From contig NZ_CP088149.1 in the NCBI RefSeq assembly GCF_002845275.2, forward strand, positions 5,400,001 to 5,464,000: DNA of 64,000 bases, in the 5' to 3' direction. The notes under the pieces were generated by a model. That model did not search any database. It was not told where the DNA came from and worked only from the letters and a program-made list of their open reading frames with translations. A program made the translations under genes and the position numbers. Every line of letters starts with the position of its first letter. The first letter of the stretch is position 1. This DNA is from Pseudomonas sp. S06B 330 (lineage in GTDB: Bacteria; Pseudomonadota; Gammaproteobacteria; Pseudomonadales; Pseudomonadaceae). Shown piece by piece: positions 40,102 to 50,368 of the stretch.

Positions 40102-40875
40102 ATGCGTTACCTGTTATGTACCCTGCTGTACCTGTTGAGCGGCGCCGCATTCGCGGCACCCACCCAACCGGGCAAGGCGTACATGAGCGTAATCATCGAC
40201 GACCTGGGCCAGAGCAGCGCGCGTGATAGCCGTACCTTGGCCCTGCCCGGCCCGGTAACCATGGCGATCATGCCTGATACCCCGCATGCCAGTACGTTTG
40301 CCCGCCAGGCCCATCAGGCCGGCAAGACGGTCATCCTGCACATGCCTATGGATCCGGCTACCGGCCCCTACGCTTGGCATCCCGGCACCCCAGTGCCGGA
40401 ACTCGCTCAGCGTCTGGACGCCGCGCTGGCCAAAGTGCCTTACGCTGCCGGTATCAACAATCACATGGGCAGCCGCATGACCTCGCAAGCCGAGCCGATG
40501 GCCTGGTTGATGGCCGAGCTGCAGCGTCGTCACCTGTTCTTCGTCGACAGCCGCACCAGCGCTGCCACTGTGGCGGCGGCCAAGGCTCAAGTGTTGAACC
40601 TGGCACATGTCTCGCGGGATGTATTTCTTGATGACGTGCGTACACCCGAAGCGATTACCGCGCAGTTGCAACTCGGCATCGAACTGGCACGCAAACAGGG
40701 ATCGGCGGTACTGATCGGACACCCCTACCCACAGACGCTTGATGTGCTGGAACGTGAAATGCCCCGGCTCAAACGCCAGGGCATCGAATTGATCAGCATT
40801 GAGCAGATGATTGCCGAACGCAGCAACCAGGCCATGCCTGCCCATGGCAGCCATGGCCGCTACACCAACCGCTGA
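40102..40875 (+). CDS. Divergent polysaccharide deacetylase family protein (YibQ type)
   Basis: 257 residues. Signal peptide (to about residue 18, AAFA), then a NodB-like barrel: MSVIIDDLGQ, HMPMDP, INNHMGSRMT and FFVDSRT. It belongs to the divergent (DUF610) deacetylases; substrate unknown, presumably envelope glycan. The start is uncertain: GTG at 40090 overlaps the ctpA stop (GTGA), while ATG at 40102 gives the better signal peptide start. Confidence 0.88.
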   Translation: MRYLLCTLLYLLSGAAFAAPTQPGKAYMSVIIDDLGQSSARDSRTLALPGPVTMAIMPDTPHASTFARQAHQAGKTVILHMPMDPATGPYAWHPGTPVPELAQRLDAALAKVPYAAGINNHMGSRMTSQAEPMAWLMAELQRRHLFFVDSRTSAATVAAAKAQVLNLAHVSRDVFLDDVRTPEAITAQLQLGIELARKQGSAVLIGHPYPQTLDVLEREMPRLKRQGIELISIEQMIAERSNQAMPAHGSHGRYTNR

Positions 40876-40880
40876 GTGTT

Positions 40881-43800
40881 TCAGTCAAAGGGAATGATCC
40901 CCTCAACATCCGGCAGACGCAGCTCACTGCGATAAATCTCCAGAAGCTCTTTGCCAGCACCCGCAGCGCGTAGTTGCGCTTCTCGACCCAACTTGCGCTG
41001 CCACCAGACCTTCAGGTGGCCTTTGCTGAATTGCCGCGCCGGGGTATCGATACTCGGGTAATGGAAATGCGCTTCCCATAAACCATCGCCTTTTGCCTGC
41101 CCGTGCTCAGCAAGCCTGCGGACCTCATAAACGTCGAGAAAATCGCTGGCTGACAAGGCCTTCCGGCGCACCGCTGACTCAATGGTTATTCGCCGCTCCT
41201 GATGCAGAAAGCGCAGGCTGTTCGCCGTTGGATGCTTGGTGTTCAGGTAGAGACTGATCAGCATGTCGCGTCGGGCATTACTCAGGCGCCGGATATTGCT
41301 ATCCAGCTCCTCGCTGAGCTCATCGTCGGGCGAAGATAGCGACAACGACGCCAGGGTCTCGTGCATTTTCTCCGTGTGCCCCTCAATCACCGAAGACAAC
41401 CCCAGTGGCTGGTCCGGACTGTACTGATGAGCCAGCGTGATAACAGCGTCAACTTCACCGATCAAGGTACGCGCACGGCTTCTGTCAGCAGCGGGATTTT
41501 TCGAAGCGACGGGCGGCTCAACCTCCTCGACGGGTGGGGAAACGGCTTCCACCCATTCGTTGCCTTGCTGATGGAATTGCTTCAATACTCTGCCGGTACG
41601 GCTCTCACGCTGCTGGACAACCGCAACGCCATCAACCTCAAATTCCTCCGCCAGCACGCTTCGACCGCGCTGTGTCCGTACCAATCGCCGCTTGCCGCCT
41701 CTTGCGGCGTACAGGGAAGGTCTGGGCAAGCGTGGCATTTCCAGTTCCTGCTCTCGCACCGCTTGCGACAATTCAGAGACCGCTGCATTTTTCAAACTGC
41801 TCAACTCAGCCTTGTATAACTGCAGCTTGTCTGACTTGATGGCTGCACCACCGAGCGTGTGGAGGTAGTCAACCAGCACTAACGTCTCGTCATACGCTTC
41901 GACAATACCGTTGAGCACCTCGATCTGTTCTGCCAGCGCCAGTCCACTACCGGCAAGATCGCCGTGGGCGGTGCCCGCACTGGTCAAGCTCTCACCCGCC
42001 AGATAATTGTGATACTGCTCCAGAACAGAAGCATCGACGCTAGCCAGACGATCAAGGCTCAACTCTGCAAGATCGAGGAGCAAACGCACGTCCAGGTCAA
42101 CGGCGGTCTCTCGACGCCGCGCAATGATCTCCCCCACCTCCCGGTTCTTATTGGCCTTCGTGCCGGCTTCGTCTTTGAAAACAATTGAGTTGTCTTTGAG
42201 CGTGTCTTCCAGCAACAAATCGAACGTGCGAGACAGCTCGACAAGGTCGGTTTCCCATCCAACAACCTTCTCCAGCGAGACGAGAAAATGTCTGTATTGC
42301 TCAACCTCGGCCTCAGACTCCGGACGGATGGCAACGGCTTCCGCCAGTTTGTCCACGCCTTCGTTATTGATGATCGTCGCCAGCTCGTTGTAGAAAACCG
42401 AACAGTTATCAATGAGTTCCTGACGGATGGAACTGCGCTGTTCGCCGATCACATCGGCAAGAATTGGTTCAAGCCGACTCATTTTCGCAATGTCAGATGC
42501 GACCTTGTCATGCGTAAAACTGTTTTCGATGAGCGGCTTTAGTGCGTACACCACTTTCAAATTGGTCAACTTGCGCAAGCTCTTGAGGCCAGCGAGCTCC
42601 GCCGTTTTCAGGTCATCCTGCTCAACCTCATTTTCCAACGCCTCAATTTGTGCGTCTTTCGCCGTCAAGAACGCCTTGAGCTTGTTGAATTGCTGAGCGA
42701 GCTCGTTATGACGCTGGGCCAGCCCCGCCTCTCGCTCTCGATTTTCTTCAAGTTGCTTACGGTTCGCCTCCTCCTGGATTTGCCGGCGGCTTTTAGGCAT
42801 CCCTCCACGTAAGCGCAACCCGCCATCGACGCGCCAGCCATCCCACTCGAACGACAACCATGGTCCGGGATGACCTTGACCATCGACCACACGCACACCT
42901 TCAGCGGAACGTTGAACCGCATAAGTATCGCCAGCGAGGGCCACGTAATAACGACCCTCCACCAGATAGAGGCCACGAGCAGAGCCTGAGCCCAAAGGTT
43001 TGAGACCGTTCAACGGTACAGCGCTACGCATGGCCAGCAACGTTTCACGCTGCACGGGTGCAAGCATGTTTAATCCATTCCCACCACGCCAGGTGAAATC
43101 CAGCTGCGTGGCTCTTTGCTCGCTGAGTGCACCAGGCAAGCCTACTTTGCCCTGCGTCGGCGTAAGCGCCACAGGGTCATAACCTGGGCCCTGTCGCGTC
43201 GGGCCGTCCAGATCAGAAGCTTCTGGCAAACGCACAAACACCGGCAACTCCCGCCGGGGCAAATGGACATGGAACAGGGCCATGCCTAGATTCAGGATCA
43301 AGTCGACAACCGCTAAAGACTTTTCGAAGTGGTTGCCCTGAGTGAGCGCCGAAAAATCGCTTTGTACTCCACGGATGGCCTGCACCAACCATGCCACGGT
43401 AGCCACAGGGCCACGCACCAGTAAGGTGGCCACGTCAAACAGCAACCAGGCACCTTCGGTAAGCAGCGCCCAGCGGCTCTCCGTATTGGAAACCGACTGA
43501 CGGTCAGCCAACTCGACCAACAGATCGCGGTTGGCACTGTACATTTTCGCATCGACGTTCAAGCCCCAGAATTGCAGCGCAAGGCTCGCCGGCTGTACGG
43601 CTTCAGGCAGCAACGAGGTGTCGATGATCGGGCGCCCCAGGTGCGGCTCGCTAAATCCGCCATAGTCGTAGACGCTTCGCGCATCCGGTGCCACCCAGTC
43701 GAGGATACTGTCCTGAAGTGCCCCCGTCTGACGGATCGCGACCATCATCGCCTCAAGGCTGGGAAACTCCATCAACGGTGCCTTCGCGTACAGAGGCCGG

Positions 43801-45548
43801 TACAACAACACCGTCGTAGGTTGCACGGAAAAAAACACATACATACCGTGCACCAGGTCGGCCTGGCTAGCTGTCGGCTCCCGCTTGAAGGCCAGAGGCA
43901 TCAAGGTGATTGCTGGCACGTTCCGGTCCACACGACCCGCGCAATAGTCCGCTACACACTGCAGACCGCCCTCGCTTAATGAGCCATCCACTTTAGCCGC
44001 GAGCGCGCTGAACAGTAGTGAACTGCGCCATTCCCGGGCAAAACATGAAACGCGCTGTTCACGATTGATGGGGTCGTCCAGCTTTTGCGCGACATAATGC
44101 GGATAGCGACCGCCAATATCGACTTGCTCAACCAGCGATTTGACGTAGTTGATGTTCATCCACGCCATGATCAATTGGCCTTCACGGTGCTCAATCGCTG
44201 TCAGCGTCGCGCCCTGAAGCGAGCTGAGGTTGCCGATGGCAAACTGCGTAAGGGTCATGGTCCTGGTTTCTATCGAACCGCCGCCCACGCCTGCCCCCGC
44301 GCCACCGGGTATCCCCCTGGCGACCGTGAGGGTCAGGTTCAAGTCGTCAGGCAGGTAGTTGGCTTCATCTGGATAATCGGCGAGCAACTGCTCGCGTAAA
44401 CACTGACTGGCAAAGCTGTGCAGATCCAGCAGATTGTCGAGCGCTGACCTACCCTTCGATTCAGCCTGGGTCAGGGCTAGATCGAACAGTGCGCATTGGT
44501 AGGCGAAGCTGTCACCTGCTGAAGCCTTTAGTAAGCCTGGCGGCGGCGCGGCATTCACATCAATGACGGCGAAGTAGTTTTCAATAAACCATTGCGAGGG
44601 GTCACAAAGAGCGGCATAGGCCTGCTCCAGCTTCGCAACGTCTGCCAATGTTGAGTAGCGCAACCGTTGCACTGAGCCCAGCATGGCATCGAGCAGCAAC
44701 GCGGCTTGTTGGGAATGGACGTCACCCTCCAGCTCGAAGCGGTTCCAGCTCATCGACTCAAAGCGGTATTGTCCAGCCAACTCATCGCCAAGTGCTGAGG
44801 CAAAGCTGTCGAGCGAGTCGAAACACTTCACCACACTCGAAGGTGCGCACCACAACACCACCGTACGCTCGTCCCACTCACCGATCACCAGCAGGTTCGG
44901 CAGCATTTTCAGAAATGGCTCCCCGTCCGTTTCCAGCTGCACCTCCACGGTGAACACGGCAGGACGCTCAGCACCACCCTTTAGCAACCCATGAATACAT
45001 TCCTGCTGCTGAGAATCTAGGCCTTGCAGGGACAGGTTGCGCAGCAACGCCGACTTCAAGGTCTGCTGCAGCCAGCGATCACGGCTCACGCCTGAGCTCG
45101 ACTCGCCGTGCCAATAATCGACCTGGGCCTGCTGAAAATGGTACGGCAACTCAAGCACCAACGCGTTAAAGGCATCGCTCATCCCCTCAATCGCGAAAAA
45201 CTCATGATCGCCACTGCCTTCGAAGCGATGGGGTGCTGCGGGGAACAGACCATGAACGCCATCGTTAACACGTTCAAGATTCAGGACACTTGCGTCTAGC
45301 ACTGCCTGCAACACGACCTGCACCAGTGATTGTTGTACGCCGCTGTTTGCAGATTGGGGAATTATCAGACGCAGGGGCTCTGCGTCGATCAGGGGCGGTT
45401 GGATGGCGCCGATGACCGGATAGTGTTCGACTACTAACTGCAGAATCTTTTGCGCGGCTACCTGGCGCAGGGTAGGACGGTCGGCAAATTGCAAGGCTAC
45501 AGCTTGCTTGAAATCCAAAGCCGAAAGGCTCGTTGTTGGGCGGCTCAT
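40881..45548 (-). CDS. DUF6543-type giant toxin-like protein with unknown C-terminus
   Basis: 1,555 residues. Order: N-terminal helical domain (1-400); a Gly-rich joint GIPGGAGAGVGGG (about 407-420); the toxin-family domain with the signature VDIGGRY (44103-44123); a hydrophobic stretch at about 686-763 that could insert in a membrane; a coiled coil at about 920-1000; a long helical region; and a conserved-looking C-terminal tail with WEAHFHY...GHLKVWW...PF. No catalytic motif was recognised in the last 500 residues, so the activity is open. ATG at 45546-45548 with AAGGAG upstream. Secretion and target are inferred from the family, annotated as dermonecrotic-toxin-domain proteins. No neighbour is related. 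Confidence 0.75.
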   Translation of the reverse strand: MSRPTTSLSALDFKQAVALQFADRPTLRQVAAQKILQLVVEHYPVIGAIQPPLIDAEPLRLIIPQSANSGVQQSLVQVVLQAVLDASVLNLERVNDGVHGLFPAAPHRFEGSGDHEFFAIEGMSDAFNALVLELPYHFQQAQVDYWHGESSSGVSRDRWLQQTLKSALLRNLSLQGLDSQQQECIHGLLKGGAERPAVFTVEVQLETDGEPFLKMLPNLLVIGEWDERTVVLWCAPSSVVKCFDSLDSFASALGDELAGQYRFESMSWNRFELEGDVHSQQAALLLDAMLGSVQRLRYSTLADVAKLEQAYAALCDPSQWFIENYFAVIDVNAAPPPGLLKASAGDSFAYQCALFDLALTQAESKGRSALDNLLDLHSFASQCLREQLLADYPDEANYLPDDLNLTLTVARGIPGGAGAGVGGGSIETRTMTLTQFAIGNLSSLQGATLTAIEHREGQLIMAWMNINYVKSLVEQVDIGGRYPHYVAQKLDDPINREQRVSCFAREWRSSLLFSALAAKVDGSLSEGGLQCVADYCAGRVDRNVPAITLMPLAFKREPTASQADLVHGMYVFFSVQPTTVLLYRPLYAKAPLMEFPSLEAMMVAIRQTGALQDSILDWVAPDARSVYDYGGFSEPHLGRPIIDTSLLPEAVQPASLALQFWGLNVDAKMYSANRDLLVELADRQSVSNTESRWALLTEGAWLLFDVATLLVRGPVATVAWLVQAIRGVQSDFSALTQGNHFEKSLAVVDLILNLGMALFHVHLPRRELPVFVRLPEASDLDGPTRQGPGYDPVALTPTQGKVGLPGALSEQRATQLDFTWRGGNGLNMLAPVQRETLLAMRSAVPLNGLKPLGSGSARGLYLVEGRYYVALAGDTYAVQRSAEGVRVVDGQGHPGPWLSFEWDGWRVDGGLRLRGGMPKSRRQIQEEANRKQLEENREREAGLAQRHNELAQQFNKLKAFLTAKDAQIEALENEVEQDDLKTAELAGLKSLRKLTNLKVVYALKPLIENSFTHDKVASDIAKMSRLEPILADVIGEQRSSIRQELIDNCSVFYNELATIINNEGVDKLAEAVAIRPESEAEVEQYRHFLVSLEKVVGWETDLVELSRTFDLLLEDTLKDNSIVFKDEAGTKANKNREVGEIIARRRETAVDLDVRLLLDLAELSLDRLASVDASVLEQYHNYLAGESLTSAGTAHGDLAGSGLALAEQIEVLNGIVEAYDETLVLVDYLHTLGGAAIKSDKLQLYKAELSSLKNAAVSELSQAVREQELEMPRLPRPSLYAARGGKRRLVRTQRGRSVLAEEFEVDGVAVVQQRESRTGRVLKQFHQQGNEWVEAVSPPVEEVEPPVASKNPAADRSRARTLIGEVDAVITLAHQYSPDQPLGLSSVIEGHTEKMHETLASLSLSSPDDELSEELDSNIRRLSNARRDMLISLYLNTKHPTANSLRFLHQERRITIESAVRRKALSASDFLDVYEVRRLAEHGQAKGDGLWEAHFHYPSIDTPARQFSKGHLKVWWQRKLGREAQLRAAGAGKELLEIYRSELRLPDVEGIIPFD

Positions 45549-45639
45549 GAAGGTCAGACTCCTTACTTTCGGTAAGCCACCACGCTAACCACCCGCTGTC
45601 CTAAACCGGTGTTACATATTGCTGGCCTTCGTGGCCTGA

Positions 45640-45681
45640 AACGACAAGGGCCCTGTTCTCGCGAACAGGGCCCTTGTCGTT
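45640..45681 (-). terminator. Perfect 19-bp hairpin after betT
   Basis: 45640-45658 pairs with 45663-45681 without a mismatch, around a TCGC loop. It is 15 bp after the betT stop. The T-run on the minus strand is short (GTTTCAGG), but the stem is exceptionally stable. Confidence 0.85.
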
Positions 45682-45695
45682 ACCGCAGGTGCCGG

Positions 45696-47699
45696 TTAGC
45701 TGTAAACCCGGCCCAGCAGTTGGCGATGGCTCTCAAATTGATCAAGAACATCACGGGTAATCTGGTCAGGCGTAAAGCCCATCAGATCGTATTCCTGGCT
45801 ACCGTTATGCAGATACACCTCGGCGCGGTAGAAGCGTTGTCGCACTTCACTTTCACCTTCAACCGGAGCCTCGCTTGGCGCGGCCAGGTAGCCGTCCAGG
45901 CTCACTTCGTAGACGAAAGGGTTACCCTCTTCCATCATCACCCGCAGGCCCATGGTCGAACGCGACTGACCTACGCGCGTCTCCACTTCAACGCCCAGGT
46001 TCTGCAGCTGCACCGCAGCGTCTTTCAATGCCGGGCTAACCTGCTTGTCCATGAAACGTTGGACCATCGCCTGGGTCGGTTGCAGGTCCAACTGGCTCAG
46101 GCGCTCGCTGAAGCCGCGGCGACCGCGAGCGGCTAACTCGGCTTGTTCCTGCTCGACCTGGCTGTCCTGCTTCATGGCCTTGTACAGGCCGAACATGAAC
46201 AGCACCAGCACCACCGAAAATGGCAGGCCGGCCAGTACCACCATGGTCTGCATGGCGGCGAAGTTGCCGGCGAACAGCAGACCGATAGTCACCAGGGTGA
46301 TCACCACCGACCAAAACACGACCATCCAGTGCGGCGCGTCCTCGTCGACCTGGCCGCCTTTGCATGAAAGGTTGGCCATCATCACCGCGCCAGAGTCGGC
46401 CGGGGTGAGGAACAGCACGAAGCCGACGAACACCGCCACACCAATGACAATCTTGGCCGCCGGGAAGAACTCCAGCAGTTGGTAGATCGACATCGACGGC
46501 TGCTCAAGCGCGGTCTTGCCCAGCTCCACGGCGCCATGATTCATCACCAGATCCAGCGCGGTGTTACCAAAGATCGACAGCCAGGCCAAGGTGAAGCCCA
46601 GCGGGATCAGCAGGACGCCGGCAACCAGTTCACGCACGGTGCGGCCCTTGGAAATACGGGCGATGAACATGCCGACGAACGGGCCCCAGGAAATCCACCA
46701 GGCCCAGTAGAACACGGTCCACAGCCCCAGCCAGCGCTCGGACTTGCCCGTCTCGTTTTCGTAGACGTAGAGATCAAAGGTCTTCAGCACGATACCGTTG
46801 AGGTAGTCGCCGACGTTCTGTACGAAACCGTTAAGCAGGTGCAGGGTGTCACCTGCCAGCAGGACGAAGATAAGCAAGCCGCTGAACAGCATGATGTTCA
46901 GGTTCGACAGGCGACGGATGCCGTTCTCTACGCCGGAAACTGCGGCCACAGTGGCCACGGTGGCCATGACCAGGATCACGATCAGCAGGTTAGTCTTGCT
47001 GTGGTCCATGCCGAACAGATATTCCAGGCCCGAGGCCACCTGCATCGAACCGATACCTAGATTGGTCACCAGCCCCAGCAGCGTCACGAACATGCCGAAG
47101 ATATCCACCGCGTGACCGGCGCCACCCTTGACCCACCGCTCACCCATCAGCGGGTACAGCGCCGAGCGCAGTGCCAGCGGCTGGTTATGACGGTAGGCGA
47201 AGTAGCCCACAGCCAGACCGACCAAGGCGTAGATCGCCCAGCCGTGTAGGCCCCAGTGCAGGAAGGTCAGCTGCAGGCCTTGGCGCGCAGCCTCGGCGCT
47301 GGCTGAGGTGCCTTCTGGCGGGTTGAAGTAGTGATCCAGCGGCTCGGAAGCGCCGAAGTACAGCAGCGAGATGCCGATACCCGAGGAAAACAGCATGCCG
47401 GCCCAAGCGCCATAGCTGAAGTCGGGTTTGTCGTCCTTACCGCCAAGCTTGAGCTTGCCGAAACTGGAGAAGGCCAGAACGACCACAAATACCAGGTAGG
47501 CGCCGATCACCAGCATGTAATACCAGCCAAAGCTGCGTGTCAGCCAGGTCTGGGCGACGTTGAGCACTTCCCCGGCTTTCTCAGGTACAGCGATAAGCAA
47601 GGCAGTCAACACGAGGATCAGCAACGCAGAGGTGATGAACACCACGCTGTTGACCCGGACCCTCTCGGTGGGGGTCTTGGTAAGGGAGGCAGAACTCAT
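45696..47699 (-). CDS. betT: Choline transporter BetT, BCCT family
   Basis: 667 residues. Twelve membrane helices followed by a long cytoplasmic C-terminal part of about 150 residues, the osmosensing tail of high-capacity BetT proteins. The substrate-site helix carries WTVFYWAWWISWGPFVGMFIARIS, as in BCCT transporters, with FLTPADSGAV following. The start is ATG at 47697-47699 (MSSASLTKTPTERV) with CGGAG upstream; the frame is open 88 codons further but without similarity. Divergent from betI-betB-betA; proton-driven choline uptake feeds their pathway. Confidence 0.95.
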   Translation of the reverse strand: MSSASLTKTPTERVRVNSVVFITSALLILVLTALLIAVPEKAGEVLNVAQTWLTRSFGWYYMLVIGAYLVFVVVLAFSSFGKLKLGGKDDKPDFSYGAWAGMLFSSGIGISLLYFGASEPLDHYFNPPEGTSASAEAARQGLQLTFLHWGLHGWAIYALVGLAVGYFAYRHNQPLALRSALYPLMGERWVKGGAGHAVDIFGMFVTLLGLVTNLGIGSMQVASGLEYLFGMDHSKTNLLIVILVMATVATVAAVSGVENGIRRLSNLNIMLFSGLLIFVLLAGDTLHLLNGFVQNVGDYLNGIVLKTFDLYVYENETGKSERWLGLWTVFYWAWWISWGPFVGMFIARISKGRTVRELVAGVLLIPLGFTLAWLSIFGNTALDLVMNHGAVELGKTALEQPSMSIYQLLEFFPAAKIVIGVAVFVGFVLFLTPADSGAVMMANLSCKGGQVDEDAPHWMVVFWSVVITLVTIGLLFAGNFAAMQTMVVLAGLPFSVVLVLFMFGLYKAMKQDSQVEQEQAELAARGRRGFSERLSQLDLQPTQAMVQRFMDKQVSPALKDAAVQLQNLGVEVETRVGQSRSTMGLRVMMEEGNPFVYEVSLDGYLAAPSEAPVEGESEVRQRFYRAEVYLHNGSQEYDLMGFTPDQITRDVLDQFESHRQLLGRVYS

Positions 47700-48118
47700 T
47701 GCACGTAGGCTCCGGGCAGTGCGAGAGAAACGAAACGACCTATATCTGCGCAAATGGTGCAATAGCCCCACTGCGTCAGGTGTTATAAAAGCACCTTGAA
47801 AAACCGTGATCCCGAATCGATTGCGTTGAAAAAAACAGACCAATAGCCCCGCTCCGAGGGTGCGCCGCGCAGTCATTGACCGCTCGGCAGATCTGTTCAA
47901 CACGCCGTTTACGCCCGTCAACACCTTGTATTCCGGGGGTTCCACGTCTTTTTGGGGTGCCAATTTGAGCCATCTGACGGTAGAAAAAACCTGTCAATGG
48001 CACAGATTGTCGCAGAGCTTATTCTTTGTTGATTGAACGTTCAATCAAAACAAAATAGACTGGCCTTCGCCGAGGCAGCCGCTCGTCGACTGCTCGCAGG
48101 CCTGAGGAGATTTGCAAA
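47700..48118. promoter_or_regulatory. betT-betI divergent control region
   Basis: 419 bp without a gene. It holds the BetI palindrome near betI, and two copies of CAATAGCCCC (about 47759 and 47843) whose meaning is unclear. No convincing -35/-10 pair was assigned. Confidence 0.5.
48029..48048. promoter_or_regulatory. BetI operator
   Basis: TTGATTGAACGTTCAATCAA is a perfect 20-bp palindrome, 70 bp upstream of betI. Size and sequence type match operators of the TetR-family repressor BetI, which is released by choline. Confidence 0.85.
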
Positions 48119-48784
48119 ATGCCCAAGGTCGGTATGCAACCCATTCGCCGCCAGCAGTTGATCGAAGCCACATTGCTGGCCATCGACCAGGTCGGCATGG
48201 GTGACGCCAGCATTGCGCTGATCGCCCGTTTGGCCGGTGTGTCGAATGGCATCATCAGTCACTACTTTCAGGACAAAAACGGCCTGATCGCAGCGACCAT
48301 GCAGTATTTGATGAGCGTGCTGAGCGAGAACGTCGTCGCCAATCGGCAGGCGCTCAAGGATCACAGCCCGCGTGCCCACCTGCAGGTGATCATCGAAGGC
48401 AACTTCGACGCCAGTCAGGTCAACGGCCCGGCAATGAAAACCTGGTTGGCCTTTTGGGCCTCCAGCATGCACCAGCCGTCTTTGCACAGGTTGCAGCGGA
48501 TCAACGATCACCGCTTGTATTCCAACCTGTGCTGCCAGTTCCGCCGCGTCCTGCCGTTACCTGAGGCACGCACTGCGGCCCGTGGACTGGCAGCGTTGAT
48601 CGACGGTCTGTGGCTGCGCGGAGCACTGTCCGGAGAAGCCTTCGACACCGACCAGGCGAAACAAATCGCTTACGAATACATGGATCTACAACTGGCGAAG
48701 CAGACGAGTCTGGATACACACACCCAGGCCTCTGAACCACTACGCGCCGCAATTGCCAAACAGGCAGGAGCGTCGCTCGGATAG
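48119..48784 (+). CDS. betI: Choline-responsive repressor BetI
   Basis: 221 residues, TetR family. N-terminal helix-turn-helix (about 10-55, with [21 protein letters not shown]), C-terminal ligand domain. It represses the bet genes until choline or betaine aldehyde binds. It is somewhat longer than the usual about 195 residues because of a C-terminal tail after DLQLAKQ. First gene of betI-betB-betA, 30 bp before betB. Confidence 0.95.
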   Translation: MPKVGMQPIRRQQLIEATLLAIDQVGMGDASIALIARLAGVSNGIISHYFQDKNGLIAATMQYLMSVLSENVVANRQALKDHSPRAHLQVIIEGNFDASQVNGPAMKTWLAFWASSMHQPSLHRLQRINDHRLYSNLCCQFRRVLPLPEARTAARGLAALIDGLWLRGALSGEAFDTDQAKQIAYEYMDLQLAKQTSLDTHTQASEPLRAAIAKQAGASLG

Positions 48785-48814
48785 CCAAAAACACAATGCA
48801 CTTGCGAGGACACT

Positions 48815-50287
48815 ATGGCCCGTTTCGAACTGCAAAAACTCTACATTGATGGTGGTTATGTCGACGCTTCCAGCGACGCTACCTTCGACGCCATCAACCC
48901 GGCTAACGGCGAAGTCCTCGCTCAGGTACAACGTGCAACCAAAGAAGACGTCGAGCGCGCTGTAGAAAGCGCCGAGCGCGGCCAGAAAGTCTGGGCCGCC
49001 ATGACCGCTATGCAGCGTTCGCGCATCCTGCGTCGCGCCGTCGACATCCTGCGCGAGCGCAACGATGAGCTGGCCGCGCTGGAAACCCTGGACACCGGTA
49101 AGTCCTACTCCGAAACCCGTTACGTCGACATCGTCACCGGTGCTGACGTACTGGAATACTACGCAGGCCTGGTCCCAGCGATCGAAGGCGAGCAGATCCC
49201 ACTGCGCGACAGCTCGTTTGTCTACACCCGTCGCGAACCGCTGGGCGTCACCGTCGGCATCGGCGCGTGGAACTACCCGATCCAGATCGCCCTGTGGAAA
49301 TCCGCTCCAGCCCTGGCTGCTGGTAACGCGATGATCTTCAAGCCAAGCGAAGTCACCTCGTTGACCACCCTGAAACTGGCCGAAATCTACACCGAAGCTG
49401 GCCTGCCAGACGGCGTGTTCAACGTCCTGACCGGCAGCGGCCGCGAAGTTGGCACCTGGCTGACCGAGCACCCACGTATCGAGAAAGTCTCCTTCACCGG
49501 CGGCACCGACACCGGTAAGAAAGTCATGGCCAGCGCCTCGAGCTCCTCGCTCAAGGAAGTCACCATGGAATTGGGCGGCAAGTCGCCGCTGATCATCTGC
49601 GAAGACGCCGACCTCGATCGCGCCGCCGATATCGCCATGATGGCCAACTTCTACAGCTCGGGTCAGGTCTGCACCAACGGCACTCGCGTATTCATTCCGG
49701 CCTCGATGAAAGCGGCTTTCGAAGCCAAGATCGCCGAGCGCGTTGCCCGTATTCGTGTTGGCAACCCTGAAGACGAAAACACCAACTTCGGCCCGCTGGT
49801 CAGCTTCGCACACATGGAAAACGTGCTGGGCTACATCGCCAAGGGCAAGGAAGAAGGCGCACGCGTTCTGTGCGGTGGCGAGCGCCTGACCGACGGCGAA
49901 TTCGCCAAGGGTGCTTTCGTTGCACCGACTGTATTCACTGACTGCCGCGACGACATGACCATCGTCAAAGAAGAAATCTTCGGCCCAGTGATGAGCATCC
50001 TCTCCTACGAGAGCGAAGAAGAAGTTATCCGTCGTGCCAACGACACCGACTTCGGCCTGGCTGCAGGTGTGTGCACCAACGACATCAGCCGCGCCCACCG
50101 CATCATTCACCAGCTCGAAGCCGGTATCTGCTGGATCAATGCCTGGGGCGAATCGCCAGCCGAAATGCCGGTTGGCGGTTACAAGCAGTCCGGTGTCGGC
50201 CGTGAAAACGGCGTGAGCTCGCTGGCTCAGTACACGCGCATCAAGTCGGTACAGGTCGAGCTGGGCAACTACAACTCGGTGTTCTAA
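48815..50287 (+). CDS. betB: Betaine aldehyde dehydrogenase
   Basis: 490 residues. It oxidises betaine aldehyde to glycine betaine with NAD(P)+. Catalytic Glu in [10 protein letters not shown] (about 252) and catalytic Cys in [12 protein letters not shown] (about 286); the cofactor segment [11 protein letters not shown] is present. ATG at 48815 with GAGGAC upstream. Confidence 0.98.
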   Translation: MARFELQKLYIDGGYVDASSDATFDAINPANGEVLAQVQRATKEDVERAVESAERGQKVWAAMTAMQRSRILRRAVDILRERNDELAALETLDTGKSYSETRYVDIVTGADVLEYYAGLVPAIEGEQIPLRDSSFVYTRREPLGVTVGIGAWNYPIQIALWKSAPALAAGNAMIFKPSEVTSLTTLKLAEIYTEAGLPDGVFNVLTGSGREVGTWLTEHPRIEKVSFTGGTDTGKKVMASASSSSLKEVTMELGGKSPLIICEDADLDRAADIAMMANFYSSGQVCTNGTRVFIPASMKAAFEAKIAERVARIRVGNPEDENTNFGPLVSFAHMENVLGYIAKGKEEGARVLCGGERLTDGEFAKGAFVAPTVFTDCRDDMTIVKEEIFGPVMSILSYESEEEVIRRANDTDFGLAAGVCTNDISRAHRIIHQLEAGICWINAWGESPAEMPVGGYKQSGVGRENGVSSLAQYTRIKSVQVELGNYNSVF

Positions 50288-50301
50288 GCACCCCTGTAGC
50301 T

Positions 50302-50327
50302 GCGCCCGGGCCGCAAGGTCCGGGCGC
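50302..50327 (+). promoter_or_regulatory. Intercistronic hairpin between betB and betA
   Basis: An 11-bp stem (one wobble) capped by a GCAA tetraloop. No T-run follows, so it more likely protects the upstream mRNA or attenuates partly than terminates. Confidence 0.6.
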
Positions 50328-50368
50328 TTCCCGCTTTCCTGCCTACTGCCAAAATGAGGGAACAGAAC

